Source: Flavobacterium gyeonganense
GTDB lineage: Bacteria > Bacteroidota > Bacteroidia > Flavobacteriales > Flavobacteriaceae
Reading direction: 5' to 3'
Length of the DNA: 64,000 nt
Assembly: GCF_029625295.1 (NCBI RefSeq)
Contig: NZ_CP121112.1
Location: 310,001 to 374,000, forward strand
Shown here: piece by piece, positions 10,608 through 19,809 of the stretch
How the letters are laid out: the number at the start of each line of letters is the position of its first letter
How positions within the stretch are numbered: the first letter of the stretch is position 1
The notes under the pieces: generated by a model
The model's database searches: none
What the model saw: only the letters and a program-made list of their open reading frames with translations
Told to the model about the DNA's origin: nothing
Position numbers and translations under genes: made by a program

Positions 10608-12707
10608 TTAGTTTTCGACTACATTTATTTCACCAATAGAAAATACCTGACCTTTTCTTGCATCATTTGATTTAGCGACAAATCGTAGATATCTTGCCTT
10701 GCTTTGCGTAAATGTCTTTACTTGCTCTATGGGGTTATTTTTAATGTTCGAAAATTCTCCCTGAGATTGCATGGTCCATTTGATATTATCTAAACTGGTA
10801 TAGAACTCATATTTGGATATCAGGTTAAGATTATTTCCGACTTGCTGGGGAATATAAGTGAAGCCATTTATTTTGATCGTGGTTCCCATATCAATCACTA
10901 CTTCCTCCGAAAATTTATTACTCCCGCCACCAAAATTCCAGTCTGTATCAGGGTTTCCGTCTATTATCCTATCTACCGACTTCATGTTTCCGCTCGAGGC
11001 ACTCACAACTTTCCATTTCTCTTTTGAAACTCCATACTTTGCTGTTGTGACTGCACTGCTGCTATTTTCATTTTTATGGATTGCTATAGCTTTTATCACT
11101 ACTGCTTTATTGTACTTAAAACCCTGTTTATACAAGTTACTTTTTACAGACGGCTCAGAACCATCAGTAGTATAATAAATTTTATTACCTTCTTCAGATT
11201 TCATAGATACATTTCCACTTTTATCACGCCCAATGACAGGAGACTTCACAAAAGTTGGCGCATTATAAGCTTCAATATTCGAAATTACAACACACGCTTT
11301 TGAGTCGGTAATGTTTATTTTAAGTGCCGAGGCCTTAATTCTGTCTATCCTTAAAATTCTTTTATAGCCAATAGTGGTTTCATTGGAAACCGTTTTCCAG
11401 TTTCCATCAATCCTGGCTTCAACCGTAAAAGCCTTAATGCGTTGTCCTAATTCTATATATTCCTGAAGCAGAATCCGATTGATCGCTACAGGTTTTCCAA
11501 AATCAAATACAATTGAAGCTTTTTTTACATTATCGTCTGTAGCCCAGTAAGTATTTCTATCTCCGTCTGTTACATTTTTTGCTGCAAATGAAGAACTGTT
11601 TCCTCTTACATTATCAGCAGAAACTTTTGTCCCGGCTAATAATTCCGTTTTAAAATCGGCTTTTATGGTCGATACCAATTCTTTTAATCGCGCTTCGTCA
11701 TTTTCATGAACCAAACCTCTTCTGTCAACGGGGAGATTCAATAATAAATTCGCATTACGGCCAATGGATTCATAATAAATATCAACCATTTCATCAAGTG
11801 AGCGTACTTTATCATCTTCAATACTATGATAAAACCATCCGGGTCTGATGGAAACATCTGCTTCTCCCGGAACCCATTTTTCGCCGTCTTCATGCCCCGA
11901 CATAAATTCGGTATAATGAACTTTCCCAGCTAATTCATCTTTCTGGCGTAAAAGCGACCAATTGGTTTTTCCGGCACGTCCCTCTTCATTTCCAATCCAT
12001 CTCGCTTCTGAAGGACCAACTCCCCAAACCAAAGTTTTAGGTGCAGTTTTGTAAATTAATTTATAGGTTTCATCCCAATCGTAGTATTCCAGCGTATTGA
12101 TCTTTCTTGTTTCATTAGCTCCACCGTAATACCCATCACCTCCATTGGCACCATCAAACCACATTTCGAAAACATCCCCATAATTAGTAAGCAACTCTTT
12201 TAGCTGGTTTCTAAAATAAGTAATATACTCAGGTTTTCCGTATTGAGCATGATTTCTATCCCATGGCGAAAGATACAATCCTAATTTTAAATCATATTCT
12301 TTGCAGGCTGCTGCTAATTCTTTTACAACATCACCATTTCCGTTCTTCCAGGGAGATTTTTTGACAGAACGTTCTGTGTAAGCTGATGGCCATAAGCAAA
12401 AACCATCATGATGTTTAGCTACCAGAATGATTCCCTTCATTCCTGCTTCCTTGGCAATGTGGGCCCATTGTCGTGCATCTAAAGCTGTTGGATTAAACAA
12501 TTCCGGCGATTCATCTCCATAACCCCATTCTTTGTTGGTAAACGTATTTAAAGAGAAGTGAACAAAAGCATAAAATTCCATTTCATGCCAATCTAGTTGT
12601 TTGTGTGTTGGCAATGGACCAAATGGCTCGGGAGGTTTCACGAGTTCCTGAGAACAAATTGGCATTATTATTAAAAAATAACTCAGAAATAAAAAAATAT
12701 TTTTCAT
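10608..12707 (-). CDS. GH29 alpha-L-fucosidase with discoidin-type (F5/8) C-terminal domains
   Basis: 699 residues with signal peptide (cleavage near ICSQ-E, residue 20). GH29 catalytic domain spans about 30-345: HHDGFCLW at 99-106 and the nucleophile region EMWFDGANGG (Asp185). Then follow an F5/8 type C (CBM32-like) domain at about 355-470 (DGDRNTYWATDD), a chitobiase-like Ig segment near 495-570 (IYYTTDGSEPS), and a second F5/8 domain at about 580-699 (DGNPDTDWNFGG). It should release alpha-L-fucose from glycans in the periplasm or at the surface, with the extra domains holding the substrate. Upstream of nagB on the same strand and divergent from an AraC regulator. Confidence 0.92.
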   Translation of the reverse strand: MKNIFLFLSYFLIIMPICSQELVKPPEPFGPLPTHKQLDWHEMEFYAFVHFSLNTFTNKEWGYGDESPELFNPTALDARQWAHIAKEAGMKGIILVAKHHDGFCLWPSAYTERSVKKSPWKNGNGDVVKELAAACKEYDLKLGLYLSPWDRNHAQYGKPEYITYFRNQLKELLTNYGDVFEMWFDGANGGDGYYGGANETRKINTLEYYDWDETYKLIYKTAPKTLVWGVGPSEARWIGNEEGRAGKTNWSLLRQKDELAGKVHYTEFMSGHEDGEKWVPGEADVSIRPGWFYHSIEDDKVRSLDEMVDIYYESIGRNANLLLNLPVDRRGLVHENDEARLKELVSTIKADFKTELLAGTKVSADNVRGNSSSFAAKNVTDGDRNTYWATDDNVKKASIVFDFGKPVAINRILLQEYIELGQRIKAFTVEARIDGNWKTVSNETTIGYKRILRIDRIKASALKINITDSKACVVISNIEAYNAPTFVKSPVIGRDKSGNVSMKSEEGNKIYYTTDGSEPSVKSNLYKQGFKYNKAVVIKAIAIHKNENSSSAVTTAKYGVSKEKWKVVSASSGNMKSVDRIIDGNPDTDWNFGGGSNKFSEEVVIDMGTTIKINGFTYIPQQVGNNLNLISKYEFYTSLDNIKWTMQSQGEFSNIKNNPIEQVKTFTQSKARYLRFVAKSNDARKGQVFSIGEINVVEN

Positions 12708-12911
12708 TAGAACTCTAATTAATATTTTGTTAGTAAGATAATTAAAATATAAATTTAAGATAAATCAATATTCTGTTTCATACTATTTCGACCAACAACA
12801 TTTTTAAAGGAGTATTGGAGTCATTCTTTATTACATGATAGCTTCCTTCTATTTTTAGATTCAGTTTAATCATTATATAATTATATTTGTCAGCATCTCA
12901 CAATTAGAATC

Positions 12912-13766
12912 ATGAACAGGATATATTCTGATAACGGAACACTATTACTTGGCCTGGAATTTGAAAAAACTCAGTTACTGGATAGCCCTGTTCAATTTAG
13001 TGTATATACTGTTATATTTATTAGTGAAGGTGAAGGAATTTATCATGCAGACTTTGCTTCTTTTGCATTTAAAGCTCCTGTTGTACTTTTCTCTACACCT
13101 CAGCAGTGCATTTATATCAGAGAAACTAAAAAAATAACCTCAACAACTTTACAATTTCACGGAGACTTTTACTGTATTGAATTTCACAGAAATGAGGTAG
13201 CCTGCAACGGATTGTTATTCAATAATATTTATCTGGAACCTTCTGTAAAACTAACGGATGAACAGCATACCTTTTATACGCAGATAACAGCCAATATTGC
13301 TGAGGAATTACTGCAGAGAGAACCCTCAGAAATTGTACTTCGGGCGCTTTTACAGCTTTTTCTAGCCAAGTCAAGCAGTATTAAGATGAACAGTTCAGAC
13401 AGACTGAAATTGAAGAAGGACGAAAAAATGGATCATTTCAGAATACTGCTGGAAGAAAATTTCCTGACCCTGCATAAACCTGGTGATTATGCATCATTGT
13501 TATCCATTACGCCAAACAGCCTTACCAAACAGTGTAATAATCGCTTTGGTAAAACACCAACACAACTGATTCAGGAACGTTTAATTCTTGAGGCTAAAAA
13601 ACATCTTCACCTTACAAGACTGAGCATTAAAGAAATTGCATTTGCTTTAAAATTCCAGGACGAATATTATTTCAGTCGTGTATTTAAAAAAATGACAAAA
13701 ATGTCACCTCAAATGTTTAGAAAAACCACCGGCATATCCATTGTAGCAGATTTGTCTAAGGAATAA
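12912..13766 (+). CDS. AraC-family transcriptional regulator
   Basis: 284 residues. The N-terminal ~160 residues look like a cupin-type sensing domain. The C-terminal ~100 residues hold the two helix-turn-helix units, with the family signature IKEIAFALKFQDEYYFSRVFKKMTKMSPQMFR. It is followed after 69 bases by a DUF417 membrane protein on the same strand. In E. coli the AraC regulator RclR sits beside and controls rclABC, where RclC is a DUF417 protein, so a regulator/target pair is plausible. It is also divergent from the GH29 gene, so control of fucosidase is the alternative. Confidence 0.88.
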   Translation: MNRIYSDNGTLLLGLEFEKTQLLDSPVQFSVYTVIFISEGEGIYHADFASFAFKAPVVLFSTPQQCIYIRETKKITSTTLQFHGDFYCIEFHRNEVACNGLLFNNIYLEPSVKLTDEQHTFYTQITANIAEELLQREPSEIVLRALLQLFLAKSSSIKMNSSDRLKLKKDEKMDHFRILLEENFLTLHKPGDYASLLSITPNSLTKQCNNRFGKTPTQLIQERLILEAKKHLHLTRLSIKEIAFALKFQDEYYFSRVFKKMTKMSPQMFRKTTGISIVADLSKE

Positions 13767-13835
13767 CATTTTTTGTCCATCCTTTCAATCAATTTACTGA
13801 ATTAGCTTTGCATTGTAACTATAAAAAAATAAACA

Positions 13836-14402
13836 ATGAAAAGTAGCATTCTAAACACAATAGCAAATTTGGACAAAGCCGGAAAAAAGATGGTTCGAGC
13901 AGGCATCGTTATTGTTTTTCTGTGGATTGGCGGACTCAAATTCTTCACTTACGAAGCTGATGGAATTGTACCCTTTGTAGCAAACAGTCCATTTATGTCT
14001 TTTTTTTACGAAACCCCTTCAGATTATCAAAATTATACAAACAAAGAAGGTGAACTAATTGCTGAAAATCACCAGTGGCACATAAACAATAACACTTACG
14101 TTTTTTCAAATGGTCTCGGTATTTTGTTGATAGGCATTGCATTTTTGATTGCAATTCATAATTGGGCACCACTGGCCAGTATGATTGGCAGTATATTGGT
14201 TTTTATACTCACCATCGGAACACTTTCATTTTTAATTACTACACCCGAAAGCTGGGTTCCTCATCTGACAGATCATCAATTTGGCTTCCCTTACTTAACA
14301 GGAAGAGGAAGACTGGTTCTTAAAGATATTGTTATACTTGGCGCATCATTAATAACGATGAGTGAATCTGCAGCGCTTTATCTAAAAAGAAAGGGATCAT
14401 AA
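13836..14402 (+). CDS. DUF417 (YkgB/RclC-like) inner-membrane protein
   Basis: 188 residues with about four hydrophobic helices. The start GKKMVRAGIVIVFLWIGGLKFFTYEADGIVPFVANSPFMSF is the DUF417/YkgB signature, and GLGILLIGIAFLIAIHNWAP matches the second conserved helix. E. coli RclC of this family belongs to a reactive-chlorine resistance system, but its biochemical role is unknown. A Bacteroidota -7 box, TAGCTTTG, lies at 13803-13810, about 26 bases before the start, so it can be transcribed separately from the AraC gene. Confidence 0.85.
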   Translation: MKSSILNTIANLDKAGKKMVRAGIVIVFLWIGGLKFFTYEADGIVPFVANSPFMSFFYETPSDYQNYTNKEGELIAENHQWHINNNTYVFSNGLGILLIGIAFLIAIHNWAPLASMIGSILVFILTIGTLSFLITTPESWVPHLTDHQFGFPYLTGRGRLVLKDIVILGASLITMSESAALYLKRKGS

Positions 14403-14630
14403 CACAACCTACTTAGCTTGGGGTTCTCAACTTTTGATCCCAAAAAACTGAATTTAAAAAAACACTCATTTGAGTTGATTTTGATGTGAACGTCATTCGG
14501 CAAAATTCGAACCTTTTATTAAAAGATTTAAAAATATTAGCCGTATCTTTTTAAGATATTTAATAATATGAAATTAATAAAATAAGATTGTAGTTAACTA
14601 CCAAAAATGTCTAAATGTTGTAATAGGAAA

Positions 14631-15505
14631 TTACTTTTCGGTTTCATAAGTCAAATAATTTGATAGTATACCAGATGGATTTTTACTTCTTTTGTCTAGT
14701 ATTTCTGTATTTGCAAAAACAATAAAATTATCTTTAGCTCGTGAAACTGCAACATTTAGCATATTTGGTTTATTGTCCCTATCAAAAAACATCGTACCAG
14801 AATCACTTTTCCCATAAACCATTGAGAACAAAATGATTAATCTTTCTGCACCTTGAAGTGTATCAACTGTTCCTAATTTTAATTTATCAACATTAAATCC
14901 TGCATTTTTTAATGCGTATCTCAAAGTGTTTTTTGACCAACGAAAGGAGTAATAATACCAATAGAATCCTCAACTTTTCCCTACTTTTCTTCAATCTTAC
15001 TTTTGTTCTGAAATAGCCAATTAACTATTGCAATTACTTCGTTTTCACTGTAACGACTTGAATTTTTCACAATAGAGTTTCCTTTCACATGAATACAATA
15101 CATTGGAGGAAATAGTAAATCATTTTTTGCCGGTCCTTCAAGTGAAATCAACTTTCCATCGTATGCTAATACATTGCAAATAATTAATTATCTCATCAAA
15201 GCAGCGACGATGCTCAACCAACATAATACCTTTTCCTTTGTGCCAGATTATCTAATATTACTGGCATTTTGAGCCCATTTTCATTATACTTACAGTTGAA
15301 GCAGGAAAACCTTTAGGAACAAACTCTTTTTCATAAATAGAATCATCATAACTTTTAATGATATTTCATTTTTTTAAATTCCCAATATCAATTTTATTAG
15401 TTATATTCCAAACAGGCTCAATTTGCTTAATATCACCCACAATTACTGCCTGATTTCTCTGTATTGGAAAGAACAACTCAAACAAACGTAACCATCACAA
15501 CCGTC
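14631..15505 (-). pseudogene. Decayed, truncated SF1 (DNA2/NAM7-like) helicase remnant
   Basis: Minus-strand fragments of one superfamily-1 helicase lie in order but in different frames. Near 15460-15505 is LFELFFPIQRNQAVIVGDIKQ, the motif II/III region. Near 15230 is MLVEHRRCFDEIINYLQ, then LFPPMYCIHVKGNS...ENEVIAIVNWLF. A final open segment, 14924-14631, begins MRYALKNAGFNVDKLKLGTVDTLQGAE and includes MLNVAVSRAKDNFIVFAN (motifs V-VI). Several stops and frame changes separate them and the ATPase N-terminus is missing. Unlike other broken genes here, this is true decay. The upstream edge abuts the lodB-like stop codon, suggesting an insertion or deletion junction there. Confidence 0.8.
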
Positions 15506-16589
15506 TCTCCCAAAAAACAGCAGTTTTCCACCTGGTTTCTGTCTGGTAAAAAATACTTTTATGTTTTAGGTAATGTTGCCAAATGTGCTCTGTTTGTTCT
15601 GTATGTGTTTTTTGAAGTGTTTCAGTAAAGCCATACTGTAATAGTAAAGCTTGCAATTGCATGGCACTGGCCATTGCATTGTACATGCCCTGAGAAGATA
15701 ATGGGTCAAAACTTAATGCTGCATCACCTAAAGCAGCCCATTGTTGCCCGGCTACTTTTTCTAATTTAGTCGAATTAGCAGCAACTGAACCTTTAAAAAC
15801 AATAGCATTTTTATGTTCTTTTAGTAAAGATAAAATAACAGGATTTTCTTTTGCCAATTCTAAAAAAGAGGCAATAGTCTTAAGTTCATTTTTAGCCACT
15901 AAATCAGCATCAGTATGAAAAGCCACTACTCGTTTGTTATTAGGAACAACAGCACTATACCACCAACCATTTTCACTGGCTGAAATAGTACTCATGATAT
16001 TGGTACGTGTATTAGGTAAAGTAATCCAACAAGCAATCAATTTATCTTTGACTTCCCGTTTAATGCCAAGGCTTTTTGCAAAATGCGATTGGCGCCCACT
16101 TGCATCAATAACAAAAGAGGCAGAAATCGTTGAAACAGATAAAGAGGCATCACTAGCTCTCAATTGCACCTCCCAACGAGAATTTTCATAAGAACTATTA
16201 TACAGTTTGAAATCCCATAAACAATGGACTCCACGGCTGTCTGCAACTCTTCTTAAATAGGTTTCAAAAGCCTGTCGGTCCAAATTTTTAACAAAACCAT
16301 CCGGATTTCTTAAATCATCTACAAGATGTACCTGATTACTTCCCCAATAGGACTGCATACCAACGTTTTTTTGATACAAAGTGCCTACTTTATTTTCCAA
16401 ACCATCTAATAAATCCAATTGTTTTAGAATACGTTGCGAAGCAGAAGCTAAAGATTCCCCAATGCGCTCAATAGGTTCAGGAAGTTTATCAACTAATGTT
16501 ACATGATAGGTATCTATCAAAGAAATGGCGGCAATGCAACCTGCAATGCCACCACCTATAATTAATATATCTGTTTTTTCTGTTGCCAA
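15495..16589 (-). CDS. LodB-like FAD-dependent oxidoreductase (quinone-cofactor maturation)
   Basis: Flavoprotein of about 365 residues. FAD-binding GGGIAGCIAA at the N-terminus, then IGESLASASQRILKQLDLL and, near the C-terminus, GDAALSFDPLSSQGMYNAMASA, as in the tryptophan-halogenase/LodB group. In Marinomonas, LodB is needed to form the cysteine tryptophylquinone (CTQ) cofactor of its partner LodA. The partner is directly upstream here, which supports that role. The open frame extends to 16649, but I prefer the TTG start at 16589 (ATEKTDILIIGGG), which brings the FAD motif close to the N-terminus and removes most of the overlap with lodA. The gene ends exactly where the helicase remnant begins. 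Confidence 0.85.
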   Translation of the reverse strand: MATEKTDILIIGGGIAGCIAAISLIDTYHVTLVDKLPEPIERIGESLASASQRILKQLDLLDGLENKVGTLYQKNVGMQSYWGSNQVHLVDDLRNPDGFVKNLDRQAFETYLRRVADSRGVHCLWDFKLYNSSYENSRWEVQLRASDASLSVSTISASFVIDASGRQSHFAKSLGIKREVKDKLIACWITLPNTRTNIMSTISASENGWWYSAVVPNNKRVVAFHTDADLVAKNELKTIASFLELAKENPVILSLLKEHKNAIVFKGSVAANSTKLEKVAGQQWAALGDAALSFDPLSSQGMYNAMASAMQLQALLLQYGFTETLQKTHTEQTEHIWQHYLKHKSIFYQTETRWKTAVFWERRL

Positions 16590-19500
16590 ACCTAATATTT
16601 TTTGGAATAAAACGCTGGAAACGTACCAACTGTTCAGGAACACCCACATCTTTTCTAGGTTGTCTGGAATGAGGAACCGTTCTTGTTTTAGTAAATTTAT
16701 GTACTTTAGAAGCTAATAAATCAACCAGTTTTTCAACTTCGTTTGCTAATGCTTCATCCTGAACCAATTTGTCCTCAACCAATTTCAGCAGTTGTTCGCG
16801 AGTACTTTCTGTTACAACTTGTTCAGTAAACAAACCTTCATTAGATAAATGTTCGAGAGTAGTATGTAGCAAGGATTCTTCCTTATTATTCAAGTGTTTA
16901 TTGTTATTTAAGATTTTTCTTAATCGGGCTTCTGTCTCTTGTAACAACAGTTGATTTTGTTCTTCATTAGGAACTACACCAATTTGCATTTCTGGTGGAA
17001 AATTAGCATTATCAGGTACACCTTGACGTGGCTGCACAATTGCTAACTTGTCAAAATATTTCACCATTGCATTGATCTGATTGGTCTGTGTTGGCGCTTC
17101 GCCATCTAAAGGCAAATCATCCAGCCAAAAATAACGAAATGCAAAAGCTTCTATACGGGTTTCTTCTGCTAAATACGTATCTAAAGTTTCTTTGTAACGC
17201 TCTTCACTCAAAATATTGTTTGGAACCCTTGCAGGCCAAAATGTTGGCAGATAAGGATCGTATGCAGTAGTATAACCATCTCTGCAGCTTGCTGTATCGG
17301 TCTGCCAGGGAATAGCCATCCATCTGGTTACACTGCCTGGTACCTGACCTCCTAGTAAAGGACCAGCAGGCAAAGTCAGGACATCACTATTCATAGTAGA
17401 CCCATAATAATGATAATCGGTTTTTGGTGTTTTTGGAGCATGTTTCAATCGAAAAGGAGCCATATACATACCAGAAGTTCGCATAGGCCAGGTCATTTCA
17501 CAGCCCGGATGGAAAGCATCTGCCAGACAGAAATCCATAGCTGCTTTAGTTAGCATATCCGGTTGTTCAGCAATAGGATAGTCATCAATTTTTTTAACAG
17601 GCGGAACATAAGGACATCCTGTTTTGTCTACAAAATCAGCATCAAAATCACCTTTGACCCATTGATCTAAAAACTCCAGTTGCAAATGAGATAAAGTAGA
17701 ATGCTGCCGCACAGAACCTGTAGTAGGGATCGCAACCGCATCACCATATAACCAGGGCCATAGCTGTGGGGCTTCTGCTCCGGACTGATCAAACCTACGG
17801 AAATTATTGGATATAGTACGACGCATTTCTAAGTTGGCAGAAGAAGGGTCATTTAGTTTTTTTACCCATGCTACGCTGGTATAATTAAATTGTCCGCCCC
17901 ATCCAAAAGCTGCTGCAAATCCTGCATTTACCCATTGCAAGTTGGTCATTCTTTCAAAAATAGGCAAGATATCTTTACAGAAAGAGGGTCTTGCTGGTCT
18001 TACTAACATTCCCGATTCTACAGCAACACTCCGCATTAAATCCCACATCGTACGAACCGATTTTTGCATAGGGGCATAATCAGGTGGAGCACAAATTACC
18101 CAGGCAGGATCTACATTAAGAGCTACTCCATCATATTCTACTGTAGCTGTAACAGGCCCATCTGACATATCATCATACCAGCCTTCATTGTTGGCAAAGG
18201 TAATGGCTCTGTCGCCATTGATATTTTTCGATTTACCATGACCGCCCAGCATTATTAAGCGTCCTTTTTCATCGGTATGCATTTCTCCTAAATAAACCTG
18301 TTTGCCCATGAACTTACCTGTGAACTTTTTTCCTTCAGTGACATTAGGTTTTGAAATACTTTCGCCACCACCGTCAATCAATAACTGGCTGCGGTCTTTT
18401 ACATCAATATTTCTCAATAAAGAAGGTGGAACATTAGGATCGGCAGCATCCGGAATATCTAAGGCAATCTGGAACTGATACCAGGATGCTTTTTGATTGG
18501 CCAAATGCGAATGCCAGGTAATTTTAGCATTTTCCATAGTGAGCTCCTTAATCGCTTTTCCGGCAGCATTGAAACCATAAATGCGAAACTGTGCAGCCTG
18601 ACGTTTGATGGCTCCTGTTTTGTCGCGATAAGCATATACATCCTCTTTTGCTTCTGGCTCATCTACTAAAGGACCTATGAAATACTCTTCTTCACTATTT
18701 CCCACACGCATCACACCAATAGGGGGATAAATACCGGCTCTAACAATACAAGTACTATCCTCGTCTGTATTACCCCTAAAATGTGGATTTATAGCATTAG
18801 GTTCCTGTAGCTGTTGTCCATTGGCCTGATGCCTGGTTTCTGCACTCGCCGCGTAAACTGTTTTACGTGCCTCTGCAATTGAGCCTAGAGGTTTATGAGC
18901 TTCTAAAGTTCTCCAAATATTGAATGAAAGATTGCTTCCAAATTCAGACTGACCAATCGCTGTTATATCTTGTTGTGGTAAATGCAGCTTAGCAATACAG
19001 ATGTACGGACTTTCCTCTGTATTCCAGACTACCTGTGCATCATTAAGAGGCATGGTCGCATCGTTAGTACGCAATTGGATTTCAAATCTAAAAGCAGCAA
19101 CCCCATTGCGTAAACGTCTTTCTAAATCCAGTCGTAAATAATTATCATCATCAAAAGGAGCTCCTTTATAAGTGTCCTCCGGAACTAAACGGTATTTAAC
19201 AATTTGATTTTCGCCTAGCTGAAAAGGCAAAATAGCCCAATAACCAGTACTTAACACACTTGCTTCTTCTTTTTGCATAGCTTGCAGAATACTAGCCAGT
19301 TCAGGATGTTTGTTGATATAAGTATCATAATCCCTGTCAATAACACCGGCAGTTGTAAACGTGCACATTTGCTGTGCATCACGAGCAAAAAATCGATCAA
19401 TATTCTGAAAAATGAAATCGGCAGTAGGGCCTTCCCCAAAAAGCTTCGGTCCTTCTACACCAAACAATTTCAACCCGACTCCAATAGTGGAGTGTAAGTC

Positions 19501-19809
19501 AGGTGATGTAGTACCCGTATCACTGGAGAAACGAACAGCACAATCATAACGAGAGCCGGCAAAAATGCCTATTTTGAAATTTTCAGGAATATCTTCATTA
19601 ATTACAAATTGACCATAAGTAATCCCATGTTGTTTTCTAAAAACAGCACGTTCCGCTGGATTCTGACCTTTTTCAATTCGTGTTTTTTGGCCCATTTCTA
19701 CAAACATCTCTTTCAGTCGCTGTGTCACCATTTCAGTACTGCCGGTACTGTCCCAACATTTTACGTTGTTTGCAGTAGGCTTTTCAATGATTCGTTTTTT
19801 GTTGTCCAT
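16489..19809 (-). CDS. LodA/GoxA-type CTQ amino-acid oxidase with N-terminal catalase-like domain
   Basis: 1106 residues, no signal peptide. Residues ~1-340 resemble catalase-like heme proteins (y4iL-like): HGITYGQF (61-68), CAVRFSSDTG, STIGVGLKLFGVEG and KTVYAASAETRH with a candidate proximal Tyr319. The expected distal His appears replaced (VFRKQHG). Residues ~354-960 are LodA-like: RAGIYPPIGVMRVGNS at the start, HPGCEMTW (Cys770) and IPWQTDTASC (Trp835). The 65-residue Cys-Trp spacing equals that of the CTQ pair I recall for Marinomonas LodA (516/581). A helical charged tail follows. LodA enzymes oxidatively deaminate amino acids and release H2O2. The last ~35 residues are odd (Trp/His/Arg/Cys-rich) and read through lodB in another frame. 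One extra A in the A6 run at 16598-16603 would end the gene at 16592. Confidence 0.85.
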   Translation of the reverse strand: MDNKKRIIEKPTANNVKCWDSTGSTEMVTQRLKEMFVEMGQKTRIEKGQNPAERAVFRKQHGITYGQFVINEDIPENFKIGIFAGSRYDCAVRFSSDTGTTSPDLHSTIGVGLKLFGVEGPKLFGEGPTADFIFQNIDRFFARDAQQMCTFTTAGVIDRDYDTYINKHPELASILQAMQKEEASVLSTGYWAILPFQLGENQIVKYRLVPEDTYKGAPFDDDNYLRLDLERRLRNGVAAFRFEIQLRTNDATMPLNDAQVVWNTEESPYICIAKLHLPQQDITAIGQSEFGSNLSFNIWRTLEAHKPLGSIAEARKTVYAASAETRHQANGQQLQEPNAINPHFRGNTDEDSTCIVRAGIYPPIGVMRVGNSEEEYFIGPLVDEPEAKEDVYAYRDKTGAIKRQAAQFRIYGFNAAGKAIKELTMENAKITWHSHLANQKASWYQFQIALDIPDAADPNVPPSLLRNIDVKDRSQLLIDGGGESISKPNVTEGKKFTGKFMGKQVYLGEMHTDEKGRLIMLGGHGKSKNINGDRAITFANNEGWYDDMSDGPVTATVEYDGVALNVDPAWVICAPPDYAPMQKSVRTMWDLMRSVAVESGMLVRPARPSFCKDILPIFERMTNLQWVNAGFAAAFGWGGQFNYTSVAWVKKLNDPSSANLEMRRTISNNFRRFDQSGAEAPQLWPWLYGDAVAIPTTGSVRQHSTLSHLQLEFLDQWVKGDFDADFVDKTGCPYVPPVKKIDDYPIAEQPDMLTKAAMDFCLADAFHPGCEMTWPMRTSGMYMAPFRLKHAPKTPKTDYHYYGSTMNSDVLTLPAGPLLGGQVPGSVTRWMAIPWQTDTASCRDGYTTAYDPYLPTFWPARVPNNILSEERYKETLDTYLAEETRIEAFAFRYFWLDDLPLDGEAPTQTNQINAMVKYFDKLAIVQPRQGVPDNANFPPEMQIGVVPNEEQNQLLLQETEARLRKILNNNKHLNNKEESLLHTTLEHLSNEGLFTEQVVTESTREQLLKLVEDKLVQDEALANEVEKLVDLLASKVHKFTKTRTVPHSRQPRKDVGVPEQLVRFQRFIPKNIRFGNRKNRYINYRWWHCRLHCRHFFDRYLSCNIS

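Noticed and set aside
14631..19809. Prophage or integrative element around lodAB
   Set aside because: No integrase, phage structural gene or attachment-like repeat was found; only a helicase remnant is present.
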